A DNA stretch of 64,000 nt, from contig NZ_CP099222.1 in the NCBI RefSeq assembly GCF_029717145.1, positions 1,054,001 to 1,118,000 of the forward strand, written 5' to 3'. The notes below the pieces were generated by a model. It was not told the DNA's origin, searched no databases, and saw nothing but the letters and a program-made list of their open reading frames with translations. The stretch comes from Citrobacter freundii. GTDB taxonomy: Bacteria > Pseudomonadota > Gammaproteobacteria > Enterobacterales > Enterobacteriaceae. The position numbers and the translations under genes were made by a program. Below are positions 45,277-54,111 of this stretch, in pieces. Within the stretch, counting starts at the first letter, position 1, and each line of letters begins with the position of its first letter.

Positions 45277-46416
45277 CTAAATCAATCTCTTAATTGAATT
45301 CTCTAATGAAAATAACACAGGGTGTTTTAAACCACAAAAATAAGACGTAGCGTTGTTAATTTTCTCCAGGTTGGGATAGGTCATGCCGTTTCTATTTTTA
45401 GAGAAACATGCAGTATAGACATCCATATGGTTTAACACTTCAGTATTTAATGGTTTGGCCTTTGTGTATATCTCTGTGGCGAAAGCACTGCATTGACTAC
45501 AGTTGCAATGACATGTGGCGTAATCAGTAGAGATGATACAATCATCATTGTCTAGGTTAAATCCTAATTTCCTTCGTCGAGTATAGGCATCCATTATTCC
45601 TCTGGCTTCATGTTTCAACAACATGTTTGCCCATTCACCTCTTTTTAAATAGGGTGATAATATATAGCTCAGTAACAAGATAGTTCTTTCATTTACCGTA
45701 GGGTAGACGTTTACGGTGTTCATTTGTTTAGTTTTGATGATGAAATAGGAAGCTATTATAAAACCAAGACAACGGGCGGTGCCGATTTCCAGATCTCTAT
45801 TTCGTTTGTGTGTAGTGTCATTACCGCTTAAGGGCATAAGTGAGTTTTCGAAAGCTAAAAAATCAGCAATAAACGCCATAGTTCTGATGTAGGACGGTTG
45901 ATGTCCATTGTGCTGAAAAAACGCATGATGACTGCATATTAGATGAACCAGTTCATGAAAAAAAACAAAGTTCATAAAAGATTTTGCTGTGTTCAGTGCG
46001 ACGTCTACTGATTGAGTATCAACTCTATTGGCAATCATACATAGAGCCGTATCTGCTAATGCCGTGTGCTTAAAGATCGTGGATAAATCGAGGCTGATAT
46101 TTAAGTTGTAGGTTCCTGCAACAATAATTACCCAAGAGTAGAATCTCCGGTTAATTGCAATAAATGCAGTATCATCTTTGATATTTATCTGGACTAATGG
46201 TTCATTCTCATAAACAAACCCCCAAACAGATGTTCGCACAGGGATTAAGGCGTTTTGTCCTAGCCAGGCGTTGAGTGTTAAATCAAGCTCAGTAAAAGAA
46301 TACCAGGTAATATCGGTGTCAATATCTGCCGGGGAACACCAGGATTGATAAGGCCAGGAGTCAGGCATGTTATCCGGGAATATAACATTGTTTAATGATT
46401 CTCGTATTTGATTCAT
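45277..46416 (-). CDS. Orphan AT-rich gene, putative zinc metallopeptidase (HELVH)
   Basis: A 379-residue protein that I do not recognise. It carries an HExxH motif, FFHELVHLICSH (H154, E155, H158), in a hydrophobic helix, with D185 and E190 (IADFLAFE) as possible third ligand, the order seen in gluzincins. A CHCNCSQC cluster (C302, C304, C306, C309) could bind another metal. There is no signal peptide. The base composition is much more AT-rich than its neighbours and it stands alone between two catabolic loci, which suggests acquisition by transfer. An anti-phage or toxin-like protease such as Lit is one idea, unproven. Confidence 0.7.
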   Translation of the reverse strand: MNQIRESLNNVIFPDNMPDSWPYQSWCSPADIDTDITWYSFTELDLTLNAWLGQNALIPVRTSVWGFVYENEPLVQINIKDDTAFIAINRRFYSWVIIVAGTYNLNISLDLSTIFKHTALADTALCMIANRVDTQSVDVALNTAKSFMNFVFFHELVHLICSHHAFFQHNGHQPSYIRTMAFIADFLAFENSLMPLSGNDTTHKRNRDLEIGTARCLGFIIASYFIIKTKQMNTVNVYPTVNERTILLLSYILSPYLKRGEWANMLLKHEARGIMDAYTRRRKLGFNLDNDDCIISTDYATCHCNCSQCSAFATEIYTKAKPLNTEVLNHMDVYTACFSKNRNGMTYPNLEKINNATSYFCGLKHPVLFSLENSIKRLI

Positions 46417-47050
46417 TTTACTCTACACCATCAATCAATTGCTTCGTTGACTACCAGCAAGGCAACATGCGTTGCAATTCTGGTATCCTGTTTTTCTCCT
46501 TAAATGATGAAAAAGATGCTTGTTCGAAATTGCTATCACCCGAAAGTATGAAAAAGCATATTGCTGATCTGTTTTCTGCACAACGAACGATGGTGTCCAG
46601 GCGGTTCGTTCATGGGATATTCCTGCTATATATATGCGTAAAAACAAGTGTAGGATAGTTTGTCATGGAAATAAAATTCATAAAAAATCAAACATTGGCA
46701 ACATATTGAAAAATAATATTTGTTTGCATTATAAATCTTATAATATATAGGAATATGTCGTTTTCTCGTGCGGATAAGGCGCTTAACGGCTCTGGTTACC
46801 CAGCGGCGCGGTCTCGCATTCTGCGGCCCTGTGAGAGAACCGCAGTCTGACTCGGATCATGTTGAACGATGGAAGAGATAAGGCACTGGCCTATTACGCT
46901 ATGCCGAACGCTCTTTGCAAGCATTGCAAGGATTAGATCTGCGCGTAAGATGATTGCGCTCGCGGCGTGCCAGATACCTGTTTATTGGACAACATGCTAT
47001 CCGGCATTCGTCGCGATGGGTTCGTCCTTTCAATGGCCTGGTTGCCATAC
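46417..47050. other. 634-base gap with no recognised gene
   Basis: The first 330 bases are AT-rich like the orphan gene; from about 46760 composition rises to normal. Two short plus-strand frames (46395-46658, 46869-47297) have no plausible protein character. One stretch near 46885-46950 reads LLRYAERSLQALQGLDLRVR in a frame closed on both sides, perhaps the remnant of a lost gene. It may mark the junction of the insertion. Confidence 0.4.
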
Positions 47051-47905
47051 TTACCCAGCAGAACGGCTTTTTTCGTTGCTGCCATCACCTAATTTGTATG
47101 CCAGCGCTACCACTAACGATTGCACCAGACACAGCGTGGCAGACTGCGATCGAAAGGCGTCGACCTGCGCCTCTTTCACCACAAAGCAGAGATCGCTGAA
47201 CGTTGCCAGCGGGCTGATCTGGCTGTCGGTAATCACAATTTGGCGAGCACCGGCATTCGCTGCCGTTTCACTGACCATGACGGTCTCTTCTGCGTAAGGC
47301 GAGAAGCTAATCGACACTACGATATCGTTCGCTTTAATGCGGTTTATCTGTTCGCGCAGCATTCCCCCCATCCCGTCGAGCAGAATAGGGCGGCACTCAA
47401 GATGGCTCAGGGCATAAGTAAGATAGGCGGCTACGCTAAATGAGCGGCGCAAACCGGCGATGTAAATCGTGTCGGCATCTGCCAACAGTTGTACTGCACG
47501 TACCAGCATTTCGGGTTCAGCGCGGGCCGCCAGCTGCTGTAAGGCCTGCGCATTCGAACGGGCAAATTCCTGCAGGATGTCCAGCGGGGTTTCCGGCACC
47601 GCTTCACTTTCCATTTCACGAAACAGTCGTGCGCGGTCGCTGTAGCTGGCGGTCTCTTCCACCAGGTTCATACGAAACAGCTGTTTCATTTCGTTGAAAC
47701 CGGAGAAGTCAAAGGCATTAGCAAAGCGGATCAGCGTCGATGGCGGTACTCCGGCACGCTCGGCAATGACGGCAACCGTATCGAAGGCCACGCTATTGGT
47801 ATTATCCAGCACATAGCGGGACACCTGCTGCAGCCTCTTGCTCAGGCTATCGTAGCGATCGCGGATTTGCTGCTGCAGCTCGTTCAGGCTGGTTGCTGTC
47901 GTCAT
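47051..47905 (-). CDS. iolR: RpiR-family repressor IolR of myo-inositol genes
   Basis: A 284-residue regulator with an HTH_6 domain (residues 1-80, VIAERAGVPPSTLIRFANAFDFSGFNEMK) and a SIS sugar-phosphate-binding domain (about 125-265, ADTIYIAGLRRSFSVAAYLTYAL, VVSISFSPYAEETVMVSETA). In Salmonella the RpiR-type IolR represses iol genes until an inositol-derived intermediate binds. It is divergent from iolA over 292 bases. The C-terminal tail (GDGSNEKSRSAG) lies beyond the domain. Confidence 0.9.
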   Translation of the reverse strand: MTTATSLNELQQQIRDRYDSLSKRLQQVSRYVLDNTNSVAFDTVAVIAERAGVPPSTLIRFANAFDFSGFNEMKQLFRMNLVEETASYSDRARLFREMESEAVPETPLDILQEFARSNAQALQQLAARAEPEMLVRAVQLLADADTIYIAGLRRSFSVAAYLTYALSHLECRPILLDGMGGMLREQINRIKANDIVVSISFSPYAEETVMVSETAANAGARQIVITDSQISPLATFSDLCFVVKEAQVDAFRSQSATLCLVQSLVVALAYKLGDGSNEKSRSAG

Positions 47906-47986
47906 TTTACCTCCTGTTACATCGTTTTATGATTCTAAACGCAAAGCCGCGTCTTTTAAATGTTGATGATTCAATTGCTGTTAAAA

Positions 47987-48136
47987 ATGAAACAAAAGCT
48001 TCAATCCTCTCTTCGCGTGAAATACACGGATAGCCAGATTATTCTGGCAATGCTGCTCGTTAACATAAAAATCCATCCTTGATCACATTAATCAATATTT
48101 GTTTTATTTCAACTTAAAATGGAATATTTGTTTCAT
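47987..48136. promoter_or_regulatory. Candidate IolR operators between iolR and iolA
   Basis: Three related sequences occur: ATGAAACAAAA (47987-47997), ATATTTGTTTTAT (48095-48107) and ATATTTGTTTCAT (48124-48136), the last two 29 bases apart and in the same orientation. The complement of the latter is ATGAAACAAATAT. A similar ATGAAATAAATG lies before iolG. Repetition at three iol promoters suggests an IolR site. Confidence 0.5.
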
Positions 48137-48197
48137 ATATAGTACACAGAGAACAGTGTTCAGGTAACAGTCACGTATCAACAGCGAGAGGTTAAGG

Positions 48198-49703
48198 ATG
48201 GAGACGGTAGCGAATTTTATTCACGGCGAATGTGTCACCGGTTCAGGCCAGCGTGTGCAGGCAATCTTCAACCCAGCCACCGGCGAACAAATCCGCCAGG
48301 TGGTGATGAGTACGGTACAGGAAACCGAGCAGGCCGTTGCGGCGGCGCATGAAGCCTTTCCTGCATGGGCGCGCTATTCTCCGCTAAAGCGTGCGCGAGT
48401 GATGTTCCGCTTTAAGGCTTTGCTGGAAGAGAACATGACGCGACTTGCCCGATTAATCAGCGAAGAGCATGGCAAAGTGTTCTCTGATGCCGTCGGCGAA
48501 ATCACCCGAGGTCTGGAAGTGGTGGAGTTTGCCTGTGGCATTCCTCACCTGCAAAAAGGTGAGCACTCAGCCAACGTGGGAACGGGCGTCGACAGCCACT
48601 CGCTGATGCAACCGCTCGGTGTGTGCGTAGGGATCACGCCGTTTAACTTCCCGGCGATGGTGCCGATGTGGATGTTCCCCATCGCGCTGGCGACCGGCAA
48701 CACCTTTGTGCTGAAGCCGTCGGAAAAAGATCCTTCTCTGGTGCTCGAACTGGCAAAACTGCTGCAACAGGCGGGGCTGCCGGACGGTGTGTTCAACGTG
48801 GTTCAGGGCGATAAAGCGTCGGTAGACGTGCTGCTGACCGACCCGCGGGTTCAGGCCGTAAGCTTTGTCGGTTCAACCCCCATAGCCGAATACATTTATC
48901 AAACTGCATCGGCTCACGGTAAGCGCTGTCAGGCGCTCGGTGGGGCAAAAAACCACTGTATTTTAATGCCGGATGCCGACATGGAGATGGCCACCAGCGC
49001 CATTATGGGCGCAGCTTATGGCGCGGCAGGGGAACGCTGCATGGCGCTTTCCGTCGTCCTGGCCGTCGGCGATAAAACGGCAGATGAACTCTGTGCCCGA
49101 CTGGAACAACAGATTGCGGCGCTGCGCGTCGGGCCGGGCCTTGACCAGACGCCGGAAAATGAAATGGGACCGCTGATCTCCTCGGTGCACCGCAGTAAAG
49201 TACTCGGCTATATTGATAGCGGTGAATCTCAGGGTGCCCGTTTGCGCGTTGACGGTCGTGGCTTTAGCGTCAAAGGTCATGAGCAGGGCTACTTTGTCGG
49301 GCCGACGTTGTTCGACAAGGTCACGCCAGAGATGACCATCTATAAAGAAGAGATTTTTGGACCGGTACTTTCTGTGGTGCGGGTAGCAGATTACGCCAGT
49401 GCGGTGGAACTGATTAACCGTCATGAATATGGTAATGGCACGGCTATCTTCACCCGTGACGGCGGCTGCGCGCGTCGTTTCTGCGAAGAGGTTCAGGCCG
49501 GGATGGTTGGGGTAAACGTCCCGATCCCGGTGCCGATGGCGTTCCACAGCTTTGGCGGCTGGAAACGCTCTATCTTTGGTGCGCTTAACGTTCATGGCAA
49601 CGACGGCGTGCGTTTCTACACCCGAATGAAAACCGTCACCGCACGCTGGCCGGAAATGCAGCAGGACACGGGCGCGGCGTTCTCCATGCCGACGCTGGGC
49701 TGA
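48198..49703 (+). CDS. iolA: Methylmalonate-semialdehyde dehydrogenase (CoA-acylating) IolA
   Basis: A 501-residue aldehyde dehydrogenase of the MMSDH branch, which converts malonate semialdehyde to acetyl-CoA, CO2 and NADH as the last step of inositol breakdown. The catalytic cysteine is in [13 protein letters not shown] (about residue 283). [18 protein letters not shown] replaces the usual ELGGK motif, so the general-base glutamate is absent, as expected for CoA-acylating members. It is 11 bases before iolD. Confidence 0.94.
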   Translation: METVANFIHGECVTGSGQRVQAIFNPATGEQIRQVVMSTVQETEQAVAAAHEAFPAWARYSPLKRARVMFRFKALLEENMTRLARLISEEHGKVFSDAVGEITRGLEVVEFACGIPHLQKGEHSANVGTGVDSHSLMQPLGVCVGITPFNFPAMVPMWMFPIALATGNTFVLKPSEKDPSLVLELAKLLQQAGLPDGVFNVVQGDKASVDVLLTDPRVQAVSFVGSTPIAEYIYQTASAHGKRCQALGGAKNHCILMPDADMEMATSAIMGAAYGAAGERCMALSVVLAVGDKTADELCARLEQQIAALRVGPGLDQTPENEMGPLISSVHRSKVLGYIDSGESQGARLRVDGRGFSVKGHEQGYFVGPTLFDKVTPEMTIYKEEIFGPVLSVVRVADYASAVELINRHEYGNGTAIFTRDGGCARRFCEEVQAGMVGVNVPIPVPMAFHSFGGWKRSIFGALNVHGNDGVRFYTRMKTVTARWPEMQQDTGAAFSMPTLG

Positions 49704-49714
49704 CAGGAGGAGCT

Positions 49715-51640
49715 ATGCAAACCGAACGTATGACCATGGCCCAGGCGCTGGTCAAATTCCTCAATCAACAGTATGTCTGCGTTGATGGACATGAAACGCC
49801 CTTCGTGGAGGGCGTGGCGACCATCTTTGGTCACGGTAATGTGCTCGGAATCGGCCAGGCGCTGGAGCAGGATGCCGGGCATCTGAAGGTGATGCAGGGA
49901 TGTAATGAGCAGGGAATTGCGCATATGGCGACAGGGTTCGCCAAACAGCATCGCCGACAGCGTATTTGGGCCGTGACATCGTCGGTAGGTCCCGGAGCGG
50001 CCAATATGGTGACGGCGGCGGCGACCGCCACGGCGAACCGCATTCCGCTGCTGCTGTTGCCGGGGGATGTTTACGCCAGCCGCCAGCCGGACCCGGTATT
50101 ACAGCAGATTGAGCAGTATCATGATCTTAGCATCAGCACCAACGACTGCTTCCGTCCGGTCTCTCGTTACTGGGATCGTATTAATCGTCCAGAGCAGTTA
50201 ATGAGCGCAATGTTAAGTGCGATGCGAACACTTACTGACCCCGCAGATACTGGCGCAGTGACGATTTGCCTGCCGCAGGATGTGCAAGGTGAGGTCTGGG
50301 AGTATCCGCTTAGCTTCTTCGCGCGCCGTGTTCACTACATTGAACGCCGACCGCCTGACCCTCAGCGTCTGGAGAGGGCCCGGGCGCTGATTGCGCGTAA
50401 ACAGCGCCCGCTGGTGGTGTGCGGTGGTGGCGTGCGTTACGCCGGCGCACATGAGGCGTTTCGTACGTTTGTCGAGACGCTGCATCTGCCGTTTGCTGAA
50501 ACCCAGGCCGGAAAGGGCGCGCTGGTAAGTGACCACCCACTTAACCTGGGCGGTATCGGCGTGACGGGAGGTATGGCGGCGAATCAACTGGCAACCCAGG
50601 CCGATCTGGTTATTGGCATTGGCACACGTCTCACCGACTTTACCACCGGTTCGAAAGCCTTGTTCTCGCACCCGGACGTGGAATTTCTGCTGCTGAACGT
50701 GGCGGAATTTGACGCTTTAAAGCTGGATGCTACCGCGCTGATTGCCGATGCCCAAACCGGGTTGATCGCGTTAACGCAGGCCATGACGGCGTATCGTAGC
50801 CGTTGGGGAGATGAGATTGCTGTCGCGCAATCGGCCTGGCGCGAAGAGTGCCAGCGTTTATGGACGCGCGACTGGCATCCTGATGATGCGCCCGAAGTGG
50901 CTGGGCATCTTGATGCGCAACTGGCGGAATATGGCGACACGCTCAACACCCGCCTGACCCAGACGCGGGTACTGGGGCTTATCAACCAGCATATTGAAGA
51001 TAACGCCATTGTGGTGGGCGCGGCCGGTTCGTTACCGGGGGATTTACAGCGACTCTGGCAAGTTAAAACGCCGGACAGCTATCACCTGGAATACGGCTAT
51101 TCCTGTATGGGGTACGAGATTGCCGCCGCCGTCGGGGCCAGGCTGGCAAAACCACAGCAGCCGGTGTACGCCATGGTGGGCGATGGTTCGTACATGATGC
51201 TGCACTCTGAGCTGCAAACTGCCGTGCAGGAGGGCATAAAAGTCACCATTCTGCTGTTTGATAATGCCAGCTTTGGCTGCATTAACAATCTGCAGATGGG
51301 CCATGGGATGGGCAGTTTTGCTACCGAAAATCGCCATCGCAACCCGCAAACCGGGCGGCTGGACGGGCCGCTGGTGAAGGTCGATTTTGCCCAAAATGCC
51401 GAAAGCTACGGCTGTCGTGCGTGGAAGGTTCATGATGAGCAAAGCCTGCTGGCGGCGCTGGCGGCAACACGTGCGCATCCCGGCCCGACGCTACTGGACA
51501 TCAAAGTACTGCCGAAAACCATGACCCATGATTACGCCTCATGGTGGCGAACCGGCGATGCGCAGATGGCTGAATCACCTGCGGTACGCCAGGCCGCAGA
51601 ACAGACGCTAACGCAGCTGAAAAACGCCCGTCAGTACTGA
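49715..51640 (+). CDS. iolD: 3D-(3,5/4)-trihydroxycyclohexane-1,2-dione hydrolase IolD
   Basis: A 641-residue thiamine-diphosphate enzyme that hydrolyses the ring of the inositol-derived dione. The N-terminal Pyr domain contains [17 protein letters not shown] with the cofactor-activating glutamate; the C-terminal PP domain has [20 protein letters not shown] ending in LLFDN (GDG-N metal motif). AGGAGG lies four bases before the ATG. It follows iolA directly; REP repeats lie after the stop. Confidence 0.93.
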   Translation: MQTERMTMAQALVKFLNQQYVCVDGHETPFVEGVATIFGHGNVLGIGQALEQDAGHLKVMQGCNEQGIAHMATGFAKQHRRQRIWAVTSSVGPGAANMVTAAATATANRIPLLLLPGDVYASRQPDPVLQQIEQYHDLSISTNDCFRPVSRYWDRINRPEQLMSAMLSAMRTLTDPADTGAVTICLPQDVQGEVWEYPLSFFARRVHYIERRPPDPQRLERARALIARKQRPLVVCGGGVRYAGAHEAFRTFVETLHLPFAETQAGKGALVSDHPLNLGGIGVTGGMAANQLATQADLVIGIGTRLTDFTTGSKALFSHPDVEFLLLNVAEFDALKLDATALIADAQTGLIALTQAMTAYRSRWGDEIAVAQSAWREECQRLWTRDWHPDDAPEVAGHLDAQLAEYGDTLNTRLTQTRVLGLINQHIEDNAIVVGAAGSLPGDLQRLWQVKTPDSYHLEYGYSCMGYEIAAAVGARLAKPQQPVYAMVGDGSYMMLHSELQTAVQEGIKVTILLFDNASFGCINNLQMGHGMGSFATENRHRNPQTGRLDGPLVKVDFAQNAESYGCRAWKVHDEQSLLAALAATRAHPGPTLLDIKVLPKTMTHDYASWWRTGDAQMAESPAVRQAAEQTLTQLKNARQY

Positions 51641-51980
51641 GGTAGAGTCATGCCGGATGGCGCTGAGCTCACCCGGCCTACGGACTATGGTTAACGGCCG
51701 GATAAGGCATTAGCACCGCCATCCGGCAATCCTCCATAACGAAATTTTCATTTCATTTCTCCTGGTTTTTCACACGTTGCCCTCTTCCCGACCGGAAGAG
51801 GGCGAATTTCCCTATCTGGCACCCGTCGATGTTGTGATATTGATAACAGATTTTGTCTCACTTATCTCAAAAGTGTTAACCCGCACCCAAAAACATAATT
51901 TTCACTATTTATAAAAATGAAATAAATGTTTTATTTATAGTGTCGTTAGTTCATCGCATTCACCAACACCGGGAGCCGTT
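51641..51980. promoter_or_regulatory. iolD-iolG gap with REP pair and candidate IolR-controlled promoter
   Basis: Two opposed REP units occupy 51652-51727 (GCCGGATGGCGCTGAGCTCA onward and CGGCCGGATAAGGC to GCCATCCGGC). A hairpin-like CCCTCTTCCCGACCGGAAGAGGGC at 51780-51803 may terminate iolAD. Farther on, ATGAAATAAATGTTTTATTT (51917-51936), with AAATAAA/TTTATTT arms, resembles the sites before iolR/iolA and is followed by TATAGTG. So iolG and the genes after it probably have their own IolR-controlled promoter. Confidence 0.6.
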
Positions 51981-52967
51981 ATGTTTAACATTGCTTTACT
52001 GGGCGCTGGCCGAATTGGCCAGGTACATGCAGCTAACATTGCCAGTCACAGTGCCACCACACTCTGGTCCGTTGTCGACCCGAATCAGGAATTTGCCACC
52101 CGTCTTGCCTCGCAATATCAGGCCCGTCTGCAGAGCCTGGATGAGGCGATGACTGATCCGAATGTTCATGCCGTGCTGATCGCCTCCGCCACGGATACCC
52201 ACGCGGATCTGATTGAACTGGCTGCCCGTCACGGCAAGGCCATGTTCTGCGAGAAACCGGTACATCTGGACCTGGCCCGCGTTCGCGATTGCCTGAAAGT
52301 GGTCAAAGAGTACGACGTACCGCTGTTTATCGGTTTTAACCGCCGCTTCGATCCGCAGTTTCGCCGCGTGAAAACGGATGTGCTGGCCGGGCGTATCGGT
52401 AAGCCGGAATCCCTGCTGATCATTTCCCGCGACCCGTCACCGCCGCCGGCTGAATATGTCCGTGTGTCCGGCGGGATGTTCCGCGATATGACTATCCATG
52501 ATTTTGATATGGCGCGTTTTATCATGGGAGAAGAGCCGGTCTCGGTATACGCCCAGGGCAGCAACCTGGTCGACCCGGCGATTGGTGAAGCCGGGGATAT
52601 CGATACCGCGTTTATCGTCCTGAAATATGCCTCTGGCGCGATGGCGACCATCGTCAACAGCCGCCGCTCTGCTTACGGTTATGACCAGCGCCTGGAGCTG
52701 CACGGCTCTGAAGGGCTGCTGTGTGCGGGCAACATTCTGGAAAATCAGGTGCAGCACTATGGCAAGAACGGCTGCACCAGTGCCCTGCCGGAACATTTCT
52801 TCCTGCAACGCTACAAATCAGCTTATGCCGCGGAATGGGAACATTTTGTGGCCGTGCTGCGTGGCGAAGCGGTCCCGGATTGCAGCGGTGATGACGGTGA
52901 GCGTGCGCTGTACCTCGCGGATAAAGCGCTGGAATCCCTGCACAGCCAGCGTGAAGTTCTCCTCTGA
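51981..52967 (+). CDS. iolG: myo-Inositol 2-dehydrogenase IolG
   Basis: A 328-residue Gfo/Idh/MocA oxidoreductase that oxidises myo-inositol to scyllo-inosose with NAD+. NAD-binding motif IALLGAGRIGQVHAAN begins at residue 4; the catalytic lysine lies in FCEKPVHLDLARV (about K96), and GGMFRDMTIHDFDMARF contains the D-x3-H pair. This is the standard first step of the pathway encoded in the cluster. First gene of the transporter-containing run. Confidence 0.92.
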   Translation: MFNIALLGAGRIGQVHAANIASHSATTLWSVVDPNQEFATRLASQYQARLQSLDEAMTDPNVHAVLIASATDTHADLIELAARHGKAMFCEKPVHLDLARVRDCLKVVKEYDVPLFIGFNRRFDPQFRRVKTDVLAGRIGKPESLLIISRDPSPPPAEYVRVSGGMFRDMTIHDFDMARFIMGEEPVSVYAQGSNLVDPAIGEAGDIDTAFIVLKYASGAMATIVNSRRSAYGYDQRLELHGSEGLLCAGNILENQVQHYGKNGCTSALPEHFFLQRYKSAYAAEWEHFVAVLRGEAVPDCSGDDGERALYLADKALESLHSQREVLL

Positions 52968-53005
52968 TTGTTATACCCAACCCCCCTACACAGAGAGACA
53001 TAATA

Positions 53006-53935
53006 ATGAAAAAACTGATCTTAGCTGTCCTCATCGCCATGACTTCCGGGACAGCAATGGCTGAAAACGAACAGATCGTGTTCAGTACGCCAAACCTGGC
53101 GATGCCGTTTGAAGTCCACATGCAGCGTACGGCGGTGAAAGCCGCAAAAGAGATGGGCGTAAATCTACAGGTTCTTGACGGGCAGGGTAGCTCGCCGAAG
53201 CAGGTCGCTGACCTGGAAAACGCCATCACCCGTGGGGCGCAGGGATTTATCGTCTCCCCCAATGATGTTAACGCCGTCTCCAGCGCGGTAGATGAAATCC
53301 AGGATGCAAAACTGCCGGTTGTCACGCTTGACCGCTCCGTTGACAGCCAGAAGAAAGTGCCGCACTTCGGTGCCAACAACTACAAAGGTGGCCAGGTGAT
53401 TGGCGACTTTGTGAAAACCAAATTCCCTGAAGGGGCGGACATTATTCTGCTCACCGGCCAGCCGGGATCGTCTTCCAACATTGAACGGACCAAGGGTATT
53501 CGCGACAGCCTGAAAGCGGGTGGCGAAAAGTACAAGATCGTCGCCGATCAGACGGGTAACTGGATGCGTTCTGAAGGGATGCGCATTGTTGAGAGCGTAC
53601 TGCCTTCGTTGCCGAAACGTCCGCAGGTGATCCTCTCCGCTAACGACGACATGGCGCTGGGGGCCATTGAAGCGCTGCAAGCCCAGGGGATGAAACCCGG
53701 TGAAGTGCTGGTAACGGGCTTTGATGCGGTGCCGGAAGCGCTGGCGCGTGTGCGTGATGGCTGGATGGCGGTGACGGCGGATCAGCGTCCTGGCTTTGCG
53801 GTCACCACGGCGATGAGCCAACTGGTCGCCAACGTGCGTGAGAAGAAGCCGATCACCGGCGCGGACTATCCGCCAACGCTTATCACCAAAGAGACCCTGC
53901 AGCAGGCTGAGCGTATTAACGAGGCCGGTAACTAA
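53006..53935 (+). CDS. Periplasmic inositol-binding protein of an ABC importer
   Basis: A 309-residue ribose-type periplasmic binding protein with signal peptide MKKLILAVLIAMTSGTAMA cut before ENEQIV. Lobe features include AKEMGVNLQVLDGQGSSPKQVADLENAI, GFIVSPNDVNAVS and VVTLDRSVDS. Family members bind ribose, galactose or inositol (IbpA/IatC); the iol context points to myo-inositol. An ERIC repeat separates it from the ATPase gene. Confidence 0.88.
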   Translation: MKKLILAVLIAMTSGTAMAENEQIVFSTPNLAMPFEVHMQRTAVKAAKEMGVNLQVLDGQGSSPKQVADLENAITRGAQGFIVSPNDVNAVSSAVDEIQDAKLPVVTLDRSVDSQKKVPHFGANNYKGGQVIGDFVKTKFPEGADIILLTGQPGSSSNIERTKGIRDSLKAGGEKYKIVADQTGNWMRSEGMRIVESVLPSLPKRPQVILSANDDMALGAIEALQAQGMKPGEVLVTGFDAVPEALARVRDGWMAVTADQRPGFAVTTAMSQLVANVREKKPITGADYPPTLITKETLQQAERINEAGN

Positions 53936-53937
53936 TT

Positions 53938-54064
53938 TATACACGTCATCCTTCAAGCTGCCTCTGTGTTGGCTGCATCTGCTCACCCCAGTCACTTACT
54001 TGAGTAAGCTCCTGGGGATTCTCAGACTTGCCGCCTTGATGCAACTTGAATGATTTTGTGTATA
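53938..54064. repeat. ERIC element (127 bp)
   Basis: The repeat is bounded by TATACAC and GTGTATA and contains GCTCACCCCAGTCACTTACT and GTAAGCTCCTGGGGATTC, which match the ERIC2 and ERIC1R primer sequences of enterobacterial repetitive intergenic consensus. Length is 127 bases, the canonical size. It lies inside the iol transporter operon, between the binding protein and ATPase genes, so its long hairpin should be in the mRNA. Confidence 0.95.
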
Positions 54065-54111
54065 TCTGGAGCCGCCGTTACGGCGGCTCACTCTAAAGGA
54101 GGAGCAGGCTG

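Noticed and set aside
46395-46658. 87-residue plus-strand frame
   Set aside because: It overlaps the 5' end of the HELVH gene, has no ribosome site and no recognisable pattern.
46869-47297. 142-residue plus-strand frame
   Set aside because: Its second half is the reverse of iolR; the first half is in the gene-poor gap and shows no protein character.
53165-53995. 276-residue minus-strand frame opposite the inositol-binding protein
   Set aside because: Antisense shadow of a well-supported gene; composition is histidine/arginine rich as typical of such shadows.
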